Shown piece after piece: positions 1 to 5,465 of a stretch of DNA of 5,465 nucleotides (its first letter is position 1; each line of letters starts with the position of its first letter). The DNA is taken from NCBI GenBank assembly GCA_016207985.1, contig JACQYX010000043.1, forward strand, positions 1 to 5,465, written 5' to 3'. A model generated the notes under the pieces. The model did not search any database and was not told the origin of the DNA. It was given only the letters and a program-made list of their open reading frames with translations. Both the position numbers and the translations under genes were made by a program. The DNA is from Ignavibacteriales bacterium. Lineage in GTDB: Bacteria > Bacteroidota > Ignavibacteria > UBA10030 > SZUA-254.

Positions 1-854
1 GTCAAAATCCAAATAACAATATTCAGAAGCAATGGAGCATCAGCCAACATTAGTTTAGTAGGATTACCACCCCCTACTTTCTTGTGGACGAGATAGAGAT
101 ACCGGAAAATTCCGTATAAAACAAACGGTACGGTGTAAATAAGATTTTTTGTCCCGAACTTATGAATTGTTTCTTCTGATATCGTATATAGTGCGTACGA
201 CATTACAGTTGTTGCCGTAACAATACCGATCATTTGATCTAAAAAGTACGGGCTATAGTGTTGGAGAACCGAACGATGTTCATTTGCCGTATTCTCGAGT
301 ACTAATATTTCATGACGTCGCTTGCTGAATCCGAGAAACAGCGACAGCAGAATTGTACATATTATCAGCCATTCGGATGTCGGCACGTCAATAAGAACAG
401 CGCCGCTTATTACACGCAACACAAATCCTGAAGCGATCGTCATTACATCGAGAATGACTAAACTCTTCAACTGATAAGAATACCAGATGTTTATAATCAA
501 GTAAAGAAGAAGCATTATACCGAATTGTGGTTTTAAAAAATAAGAACCAACTATAGCAATAACAATCATAATTATCGATGCAGAAAGTGCAGTTGTCCGC
601 GACAGTTTCCCTGACGGTAACGGACGACGTGATTTCAGCGGGTGAACTTTATCCTTCTCTAAATCTACAATGTCATTGAAGATATAGACTCCACTCGCAA
701 CAAGTGAAAATAAAATGAATCCACACATAGTCAGAATAACGTCTCTGACAACAAAGAGATTGCCTGAAAAAATTAGAGCCGCGAAGATAAAGAAATTCTT
801 TATCCACTGCTGCAGCCTCATCGAGGCAATAATATTGATCAAAGTATTATTCAA
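1..854 (-). CDS. UbiA-family prenyltransferase, decaprenyl-phosphate phosphoribosyltransferase-like (3' end cut by window edge)
   Basis: Predicted integral-membrane enzyme of the UbiA superfamily. It most resembles the branch that moves 5-phosphoribose from PRPP onto a polyprenyl phosphate (DPPR synthase, the mycobacterial Rv3806c type). Seen in the translation: an N-terminal MRLQQWIKNFFIFA block, then the Asp-rich motif NDIVDLEKD (about residues 60-68) followed by HPLKSRRPLPSG, a second conserved stretch YSYQLKSLVILDV, and SKRRHEIL in a later cytoplasmic loop, all between hydrophobic helices. About 284 codons are visible, so only a few C-terminal residues are missing. The start is uncertain. 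No ATG lies near the mutase stop, and TTG at 854, 3 nt after that stop, gives an N-terminus of the usual length for the family. The ATG at 821 would start directly at MRLQQW. Neither has a clear Shine-Dalgarno sequence, so translational coupling to the mutase is likely. The family call is firm; the exact acceptor lipid and donor are inferred. Confidence 0.85.
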   Translation of the reverse strand, partial: MNNTLINIIASMRLQQWIKNFFIFAALIFSGNLFVVRDVILTMCGFILFSLVASGVYIFNDIVDLEKDKVHPLKSRRPLPSGKLSRTTALSASIIMIVIAIVGSYFLKPQFGIMLLLYLIINIWYSYQLKSLVILDVMTIASGFVLRVISGAVLIDVPTSEWLIICTILLSLFLGFSKRRHEILVLENTANEHRSVLQHYSPYFLDQMIGIVTATTVMSYALYTISEETIHKFGTKNLIYTVPFVLYGIFRYLYLVHKKVGGGNPTKLMLADAPLLLNIVIWIL

Positions 855-857
855 TTT

Positions 858-2522
858 TTAAAATACCGCCGGTTCCTCATATACACCAAATACTTCGGCT
901 AAGGCATTGCACATTTCACCCAGAGTTACATACGCTTTCGTACATTCGATTAAAGGTGGCATCAAGTTCTTTCCATTTTCGGCTGCATAACGTAATGCAT
1001 CCATCGTCTCTATGACTTTTTCTTGATTCCGACTTGCACGGACCTGCATAATTCTCTCACGCTGTTTTATTTCGACTTCAGGCGGAATGTAGAGAATCGG
1101 GATCTCAATCTTTTCATTCTCTTCGATGTAATCATTCACACCGACAATAACTTTTTCTTTCTTATCTAATTCTTGCTGATAACGATAGGCAGCATCGGCA
1201 ATTTCGCGCTGGAAGAATCCTGCTTCGATAGCCGGAATTACTCCACCGAGTGCATCAATTTGCTCGAAGTACGCTTCCGCTCCTTTCTCCATTTTATCGG
1301 TGAGTGCTTCAACAAAATAACTCCCCGCTAACGGATCGATAGTATTTGTCACACCTATTTCATGTGCAATTATTTGTTGAGTACGAAGTGCGATCTTTAC
1401 CGCTTTTTCAGAAGGTAATGCCAACGTTTCATCCATCGAGTTTGTGTGGAGCGATTGTGTTCCACCTAAAACTCCGGCTAAAGCTTGGTATGCAGTTCTG
1501 ACGATGTTATTTTCAGGTTGTTGGGCAGTTAACGAGCATCCAGCAGTTTGTGTATGAAAACGTAATATCCACGAGCGTGGATTTTTTGCTCCGTATTTAT
1601 TTCGCATTCGCTTTGCATAAATTCGTCGCGCAGCTCTGAACTTTGCTATCTCTTCAAAGAAATCAAGATGCGAGTTGAAGAAGTAGGATAATCTCGGTGC
1701 AAACTCATCTATATCCAAACCTTTGGCAATTCCTGCTTCAACGTAAGCGAATCCATCAGCAAGTGTGAACGCAAGCTCCTGGATAGCAGTAGCTCCAGCT
1801 TCACGTATATGATATCCACTTACTGAGATTGGATTCCACTGAGGCATCTCGCGTGTACAATATTCAAACATATCGGTTATAATCCGCATAGACGGAGTCG
1901 GTGGATAAATCCATTCTTTTTGTGCGATATACTCTTTTAAGATGTCGGTTTGTATTGTTCCGCGTAGCTGATGTGGTTTCGCACGTTGCTTCTGGGCAAC
2001 CACGATATAAAATGCTAATAACATGGCTGCGGGTGCATTGATCGTCATTGATGTTGAAATATCTGCAAGATTAATTCCTTTAAAGAGAACTTCCATATCA
2101 GCAAGAGAACTCACGGATACACCGCAAATTCCTACCTCACCTTGTGATTGTTGATCGTCGGCATCCCGCCCCATTAATGTCGGAAGATCGAATGCAACCG
2201 AAAGACCCGTTTGTCCATGCTTGAGTAAGTAATGATAACGTGCGTTTGTATCTTCTGGTGTACCAAAGCCCGCAAACTGCCGCATCGTCCAGAGGCGACC
2301 GCGGTACATATTAGAATGGATTCCTCTTGTGTAAGGAAATTCACCCGGGAAACCTATATCAGTTAGATAATTCAGATGAGCGATATCATCCGGAGTATAG
2401 AGCATCTCGATTGGCTCTCCGGAGACAGTTGTGAATTTGACCGGTAGTGACTTTACTTTATCGGTTTTATCTACCCATTTTTTCTTTTCAGAACGAATTT
2501 CATCTATTTTATTCTTGTCCAT
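858..2522 (-). CDS. Coenzyme-B12-dependent acyl-CoA mutase, large (catalytic) subunit; isobutyryl-CoA mutase-like residues in the methylmalonyl-CoA mutase family
   Basis: Catalytic TIM-barrel subunit of an adenosylcobalamin-dependent carbon-skeleton mutase acting on acyl-CoA thioesters in the cytoplasm. The 554 residues match the stand-alone large subunit. The C-terminal B12-binding domain of fused mutases is absent, so a separate small subunit is needed, and none is encoded here. Visible family blocks: [20 protein letters not shown] (61-81), [10 protein letters not shown] (106-115), [17 protein letters not shown] (188-204), [11 protein letters not shown] (235-245) with the conserved Tyr237-His238, RFHTQTAG (321-328) and GGTQSLHTN (353-361). 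The substrate-selecting positions are Phe83 and Gln201, aligned with Tyr89 and Arg207 of Propionibacterium methylmalonyl-CoA mutase and with Phe80 and Gln198 of Streptomyces isobutyryl-CoA mutase. The spacing between the pair is 118 in all three. Ala110 excludes the 2-hydroxyisobutyryl-CoA mutase pattern, which has Asp there. Isobutyryl-CoA/butyryl-CoA interconversion is therefore the better guess. The ATG start is supported by an AGAGG ribosome site 8 nt upstream. It is probably co-transcribed with the UbiA gene 3 nt downstream. Confidence 0.95.
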   Translation of the reverse strand: MDKNKIDEIRSEKKKWVDKTDKVKSLPVKFTTVSGEPIEMLYTPDDIAHLNYLTDIGFPGEFPYTRGIHSNMYRGRLWTMRQFAGFGTPEDTNARYHYLLKHGQTGLSVAFDLPTLMGRDADDQQSQGEVGICGVSVSSLADMEVLFKGINLADISTSMTINAPAAMLLAFYIVVAQKQRAKPHQLRGTIQTDILKEYIAQKEWIYPPTPSMRIITDMFEYCTREMPQWNPISVSGYHIREAGATAIQELAFTLADGFAYVEAGIAKGLDIDEFAPRLSYFFNSHLDFFEEIAKFRAARRIYAKRMRNKYGAKNPRSWILRFHTQTAGCSLTAQQPENNIVRTAYQALAGVLGGTQSLHTNSMDETLALPSEKAVKIALRTQQIIAHEIGVTNTIDPLAGSYFVEALTDKMEKGAEAYFEQIDALGGVIPAIEAGFFQREIADAAYRYQQELDKKEKVIVGVNDYIEENEKIEIPILYIPPEVEIKQRERIMQVRASRNQEKVIETMDALRYAAENGKNLMPPLIECTKAYVTLGEMCNALAEVFGVYEEPAVF

Positions 2523-2530
2523 TTGCTAAA

Positions 2531-2535
2531 CCTCT
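2531..2535 (-). promoter_or_regulatory. Ribosome binding site of the mutase gene
   Basis: On the minus strand AGAGG stands 8 nt before the ATG at 2522-2520. It is the only good Shine-Dalgarno match among the gene starts in this window, and it fixes the mutase start. Confidence 0.7.
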
Positions 2536-2588
2536 GAATCTTCAGCGAATAATCATATGAAACATGCAAATCATGGTCAAAGATACAA

Positions 2589-2594
2589 ATTATA
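2589..2594 (-). promoter_or_regulatory. Candidate -10 element for the mutase-UbiA operon
   Basis: A perfect TATAAT lies on the minus strand about 66 nt upstream of the mutase ATG. No good TTGACA-like -35 sits at 16-18 nt spacing, and it does not exactly match the TAnnTTTG element of Bacteroidota. It is a candidate only, resting on one hexamer in AT-rich DNA. Confidence 0.3.
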
Positions 2595-2711
2595 GGATAC
2601 TTTTCAAAGTCGGAATAAGCAAGTTGGGATTCATCACACGTTACCTTGAATTAGTTTGGAACGGCTACGATGACGAAACGTATTGATTCTTTATTCGGGA
2701 CCTGAAACTAA

Positions 2712-2740
2712 TTGTGGATTTATTTCGATTTGATTATCAT
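2712..2740 (+). promoter_or_regulatory. Candidate promoter for the radical SAM gene
   Basis: TTGTGG (2712-2717) and TATCAT (2735-2740) are separated by 17 nt, matching sigma-70 spacing. The -10 matches 5 of 6 positions and the -35 only 3 of 6. It would leave a leader of roughly 45-50 nt before the ATG at 2795. No Shine-Dalgarno sequence is visible before that ATG. The evidence is weak. Confidence 0.25.
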
Positions 2741-2794
2741 GATTATAAATGATGATAAAGATAGCATGTTATTCATGGTCATCAATGTAGTATT

Positions 2795-3139
2795 ATGTTG
2801 CCGATAGAAGAAATCCAGAGACGGGCAGATTTACTCTTTGATAAGCTACAAAGATGCGACATCTGCCCAAGACAGTGCATGGTAAATCGTCTATCAGGAC
2901 AAATTGGCAAATGCCGCTCATTTAAAAAACCAATTATATCAAGTGCATCTCCTCATTTCGGAGAGGAGCCGCCTCTTGTCGGCTACAATGGCTCCGGCAC
3001 GATATTCTTCACGAACTGTAATTTATTTTGCATCTACTGCCAGAATTATGAAATTAGTCGGCTTAAACAGGGCAGAGAAATCGAGAATCATCAGCTTGCA
3101 AAGGCAGAGAACTTGAGGATCATCAGCTTGCAAAGATAA
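2795..3139 (+). CDS. Radical SAM protein, PflX/COG1313 type: N-terminal fragment of a frameshifted gene
   Basis: This is the N-terminal part of a radical SAM enzyme related to pyruvate formate-lyase activating enzymes (COG1313, function not established). The cluster motif is visible as C75-N-L-F-C79-I-Y-C82, the CxxxCxxC that holds the [4Fe-4S] cluster for SAM cleavage. A second Cys set (C21, C24, C28, C40, in RCDICPRQC and GKC) precedes it, followed by the family blocks PHFGEEPPL and GSGTIFF. After about residue 103 the reading frame leaves the family pattern, encodes an unrelated 11-residue tail and stops at 3137-3139. The cause is the 32-nt tandem duplication at 3071-3134. The ATG at 2795 is the first possible start after an in-frame TAG at 2762, and it has no visible ribosome site. 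The fragment has the cluster site but lacks most of the barrel, so alone it is not expected to be active. Confidence 0.85.
   Translation: MLPIEEIQRRADLLFDKLQRCDICPRQCMVNRLSGQIGKCRSFKKPIISSASPHFGEEPPLVGYNGSGTIFFTNCNLFCIYCQNYEISRLKQGREIENHQLAKAENLRIISLQR
3071..3134 (+). repeat. 32-nt imperfect tandem duplication (two copies) inside the radical SAM gene
   Basis: Copy 1 is 3071-3102 and copy 2 is 3103-3134. Both begin GGCAGAGAA and end CATCAGCTTGCAAA. They differ at 3 of 32 positions, ATC versus CTT and AAT versus GAT. Read in their own proper frames they encode GREIENHQLAK and GRELEDHQLAK, two acceptable versions of one family segment. Because 32 is not a multiple of 3, the second copy shifts the downstream frame. 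Removing one unit restores an open frame of 294 residues that matches the family end to end. Confidence 0.9.
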
Positions 3140-3711
3140 TGCTTCATCTTCAAGAGCTTGGCTGTCATAACATCAATCTCGTCTCCCCTACTCATTTTGT
3201 TCCTCAGATTGTCACTGCGTTGGCTAAAGCGATCAAGCAGGGTTTAAATCTTCCGATCGTTTACAACACGGGTGGTTACGATTCAGTAGAGACATTGAAG
3301 CAGCTCGATGGGATAGTGGATATCTATATGCCGGATTTCAAGTACTGGGATGACGAGAATGCGTTCAAATATTCTGGCGTTAAGAATTATCGTGAATTTG
3401 CACAACCAGCATTTCTGGAGATGCACAGGCAGGTTGGAGATTTGAAAATCGATACACATAGAATTGCCATCAGAGGATTGCTGATTCGTCATCTTGTTCT
3501 ACCGAATAACATCGCAGGAACTCAGAATGTGCTTGAGTTTATTGCAAAGGAGATTTCACAAGATTCTTATGTGAATATTATGGATCAATATCGTCCGTGT
3601 TTTCAGGCATTCCGCAGACAGGAACTCAACAGACGAATAACTTCAGGAGAATATCAATCTGCTGTACAGTATGCTCGAGAGCTTGGGTTACATCGGGGAT
3701 TTGATACGTAA
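3139..3711 (+). CDS. Radical SAM protein, PflX/COG1313 type: C-terminal fragment of a frameshifted gene
   Basis: This is the C-terminal two thirds of the same COG1313 radical SAM protein. In frame with copy 2 of the repeat it continues RELEDHQLAKIMLHLQELG. It then shows the conserved barrel blocks CHNINLVSPTHFVPQI, LPIVYNTGGYDS, DGIVDIYMPDFKYW, EMHRQVGDL, RGLLIRHLVLPN, YVNIMDQYRPC and ELNRRIT. The first ATG (3139-3141) overlaps the upstream stop as TAATG. That looks like a re-initiation site, but here it is an internal Met of the parent protein (the IMLHLQ segment). The fragment has no CxxxCxxC motif, so it cannot be a radical SAM enzyme by itself. Apart from the single lesion the sequence is well conserved with no stops, so the break is recent or is an assembly error. 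The gene ends 28 nt before the convergent TPR gene, with no convincing terminator between them. Confidence 0.85.
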   Translation: MLHLQELGCHNINLVSPTHFVPQIVTALAKAIKQGLNLPIVYNTGGYDSVETLKQLDGIVDIYMPDFKYWDDENAFKYSGVKNYREFAQPAFLEMHRQVGDLKIDTHRIAIRGLLIRHLVLPNNIAGTQNVLEFIAKEISQDSYVNIMDQYRPCFQAFRRQELNRRITSGEYQSAVQYARELGLHRGFDT

Positions 3712-3739
3712 GCAATGTTCAGAAATTCGGTGGAAGAGT

Positions 3740-4843
3740 TTATTTCTTTTGATTCTTCCGAATACTCAACTGTTGAAGAGCAGCTTGGACAGCTATGGAG
3801 GTGGGGGCGAGACGAATTGCTTCGGTGTAATGTTGTTCTGCTTCAGGAAACTTACCTAACTGAGTCAGGAGATTCCCATAGTTATAATGAGCTTGGAAGT
3901 TGTTTGGATCAACGTGTAATGCCTCTGTAAATTGCTGAATTGCCTCTATGTGCTTACCTTGCATTGTGTATAGTCTGCCAAGATTCACACGTGCATCGAC
4001 TGAGGATGTTTCCAATTCGATCACGCGTAACCAATGTAAAGAAGCTTCCTCCAATTGTCCGTTCTTAGCAAGTGCATTTCCCAGATTAAACTGTGCATTG
4101 ATATAATGTGGATTAGTTCGTATTGCTATTCTATACATTTCAATCGCTTTCTCATTCTTCCCCATCCGATCATAAAGAATTCCTAAATCGTTATAAGCAT
4201 TTGCATTTGCCGTATCAAATCGAATCGCCTCGGAAAACTCTTTCAAGGCTTCATCATACATTTGTTGCCGTCCAGCAATTATACCAAGAACACGGTGTGC
4301 CTCAGAATTATTAGGCTCTATTTTTAACGCTAACATGCACTGGTTCTGTCCCTCTCTATATTTTCCGATTTGAGCATAAAGCTCTCCCAATTGGGAATGA
4401 TTATCAACATTTGTCGGGTCCAATTGGTTTGCCTCAAGTAAATGGTTAATTGCCTTTTCCACCTCACCTAAATCAGCGAGAATATTACCGATTAGCTCGT
4501 GTAGACGGGGATCATTCGGGACATGCGAGAGAATCCAAGTATAATGACGGAGAGCTTCCCGACGTTCACCTATAACGAGTAATGACCGGGCAAGATTGTG
4601 GTGTGCCATGATGTAATTAGGATCGATCCGTAGAGACTCGCGGAGATGATTGATCGCTTCATAATGATTTCCAGAGTCAGCCAGCGCTGCACCGAGATTA
4701 TTGTGAGCCACATAATTTTCTGCTGTCACCGATAGTGCACGCTCGAATACACTTTGGCTGTCTTTCCAGTATCCGACTTGACTTCGCGTTCCTATATTTT
4801 TGCATTTGCCGAGTACGAAAAAATGTCGGAACGCTCCATGCAA
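3740..4843 (-). CDS. TPR domain: C-terminal part of a frameshifted membrane TPR protein (TMTC/GT-C-like)
   Basis: Nine consecutive tetratricopeptide repeats of about 34 residues (residues about 44-349 of this frame) have the usual pattern, for example NLG..L...G...EAI..Y..A+..DPN. They are preceded by the hinge QVGYWKDSQSVFERALSVT, which in homologues directly follows the last membrane helix. TPR superhelices bind protein partners; here the array would hang from the membrane part encoded just upstream in another frame. The frame opens right after a TGA with only a TTG at 4843, and the residues before about position 20 do not resemble the family. This is therefore the tail of a longer protein and not an independent gene. 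It is convergent with the radical SAM gene. The TPR assignment is firm; the partner and role are unknown. Confidence 0.85.
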   Translation of the reverse strand: MHGAFRHFFVLGKCKNIGTRSQVGYWKDSQSVFERALSVTAENYVAHNNLGAALADSGNHYEAINHLRESLRIDPNYIMAHHNLARSLLVIGERREALRHYTWILSHVPNDPRLHELIGNILADLGEVEKAINHLLEANQLDPTNVDNHSQLGELYAQIGKYREGQNQCMLALKIEPNNSEAHRVLGIIAGRQQMYDEALKEFSEAIRFDTANANAYNDLGILYDRMGKNEKAIEMYRIAIRTNPHYINAQFNLGNALAKNGQLEEASLHWLRVIELETSSVDARVNLGRLYTMQGKHIEAIQQFTEALHVDPNNFQAHYNYGNLLTQLGKFPEAEQHYTEAIRLAPTSIAVQAALQQLSIRKNQKK

Positions 4844-5465
4844 TCATAATCGAAAGTCCAACCATTGGTATGTACATATACCTATCCGCCATCCCTTGTA
4901 ATCCAACTTGAATAAAACCAATAACTGGTACTAAGGTTCCTAGATACCAAAACCAACCTACTATGAGAGACGGCTGTCGACTTCTCAGTTTCAACGTAAT
5001 AACTGTAAACAGAATCAGCACAGTCACCACAATACCAATCTGGTACGATGGAATGTTATTGCTCGGATGAGGGTAGAAGATAGAAAGATCTGTTGGTAAA
5101 ACAGTCTTCCGAAAATATTGCCCATACGAAATGATTGCATTTGCTACTCTATCGGGGAACGAGACGCTCGCTGCTTTAGTGGCGCCGCCTTGCTGCTGAA
5201 CAATGTAAGTAATAATACTCGAGAGAATTGATAGTATAATGAGTGGAATTTTATTATAAAAACTTTTTTTGAAGAATCGAAGCTCTCCTCCCCACTCATC
5301 AGATAACGGTTTACCCTGAGTAATTTTGCGTTGGAATTGCCAATAATCTAAGAGGACAAGAACAAAAGGTAGCGTTACCAACATTGGTTTAGCAAGAAGT
5401 CCCAAGGCGAAAATAATAAGTACGATTATGTACAACTTAATACTTGGTGATTGCTGATATCGTAC
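4698..5465 (-). CDS. Multi-pass membrane glycosyltransferase-like domain (TMTC/GT-C-like), N-terminal part; cut by window edge and frameshifted
   Basis: The frame is open to the right edge, so the true start lies outside; TTG at 5435 is an internal Leu. Visible in order: paired helices around YIIVLIIFALGLLAKPMLV and LPFVLVLLDYW, a helix at IPLIILSILSSIITYIV, a polar loop with RKTVLPTDLSIFYPHPSN, a helix at IGIVVTVLILFTVITL, then GWFWYLGTLVPVIGFIQ and ADRYMYIPMVGL followed by SIMIAWSVP. This is the recurrent pattern of bacterial membrane TPR proteins often labelled O-GlcNAc-transferase-like, distantly like eukaryotic TMTC O-mannosyltransferases. Transfer of a sugar from a lipid carrier is inferred, not shown. 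Family similarity ends near 4818. The frame then runs about 40 residues through the hinge and first TPR in the wrong frame and stops at 4698. The last membrane helix expected before the YWKDS hinge is missing from both frames. Confidence 0.8.
   Translation of the reverse strand, partial: VRYQQSPSIKLYIIVLIIFALGLLAKPMLVTLPFVLVLLDYWQFQRKITQGKPLSDEWGGELRFFKKSFYNKIPLIILSILSSIITYIVQQQGGATKAASVSFPDRVANAIISYGQYFRKTVLPTDLSIFYPHPSNNIPSYQIGIVVTVLILFTVITLKLRSRQPSLIVGWFWYLGTLVPVIGFIQVGLQGMADRYMYIPMVGLSIMIAWSVPTFFRTRQMQKYRNAKSSRILERQPKCIRACTIGDSRKLCGSQ

Noticed and set aside
858..2522. 2-hydroxyisobutyryl-CoA mutase identity for the mutase
   Set aside because: That enzyme has Ile and Asp at the positions that are Phe83 and Ala110 here.
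2534..2545. CTGAA-TC-TTCAG inverted repeat next to the mutase ribosome site
   Set aside because: A 2-nt loop and 5-bp stem cannot form a stable hairpin, so there is no support for a riboswitch or attenuator.
2736..2743. ATCATGAT palindrome and neighbouring GAT-rich repeats, as a possible operator
   Set aside because: An 8-bp palindrome in AT-rich intergenic DNA is expected by chance, and the flanks do not extend the symmetry.
3283..3492. Minus-strand open frame of 69 codons inside the radical SAM gene
   Set aside because: It is antisense to well-conserved barrel sequence and has no domain signal; it is a shadow frame.
3732..3759. GGAAGA ... TCTTCC inverted repeat at the convergent junction, as a possible bidirectional terminator
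   Set aside because: The stem is only 6 bp with a 16-nt loop, there is no T-tract in either direction, and it overlaps the 3' end of the TPR coding sequence.
3671..4314. Short plus-strand open frames (3671-3859, 3715-3930, 4123-4314)
   Set aside because: They mostly lie antisense to the TPR array, or overlap the end of the radical SAM gene, and their translations resemble no family.
1..5465. Mobile element, CRISPR array, tRNA/rRNA, toxin-antitoxin or phage-defence system
   Set aside because: No transposase, terminal inverted repeats, regularly spaced repeats, RNA-gene sequence or defence-domain protein could be seen on either strand.

Overview
The window is moderately AT-rich bacterial chromosomal DNA holding four protein-coding loci. 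None of them is a mobile element, RNA gene or CRISPR array. The combination suggests an anaerobic or facultative Gram-negative lineage of the Bacteroidota/Chlorobiota/Ignavibacteriota (FCB-like) type or a neighbouring candidate phylum. The pieces are a stand-alone B12-mutase catalytic subunit, a polyprenyl-phosphate phosphoribosyltransferase-like UbiA protein, a PflX-type radical SAM protein (COG1313) and a multi-pass membrane protein with a TPR tail. This placement is inference from gene content only.

Layout: on the minus strand, 2522 down to 1 is a probable two-gene operon. A 554-residue acyl-CoA mutase large subunit is followed after 3 nt by a UbiA-family membrane prenyltransferase that runs off the left edge. 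A 272-nt divergent intergenic region (2523-2794) carries a clear ribosome binding site for the mutase and weak promoter candidates on both strands. On the plus strand, 2795-3711 is a COG1313 radical SAM gene broken by a 32-nt imperfect tandem duplication that shifts the frame. Convergent to it on the minus strand, 5465 down to 3740 is a GT-C/TMTC-like membrane protein with about nine C-terminal TPRs. It is truncated by the right edge and is also broken by a frameshift, with apparent loss of a membrane segment, at about 4783-4818.

The most informative points are two. (1) The mutase would be labelled methylmalonyl-CoA mutase by default, but it carries Phe83 and Gln201 at the two substrate-specificity positions. 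That is the isobutyryl-CoA mutase pattern, not the Tyr/Arg of methylmalonyl-CoA mutase. (2) Two neighbouring genes, otherwise well conserved, each carry one frame-breaking indel. In the radical SAM gene the two repeat copies differ only by conservative codon changes, which looks more like two strain variants joined in an assembly than neutral decay. I see no convincing new multi-gene system. The genes do not form an obvious shared pathway beyond the mutase-UbiA pair being co-transcribed.
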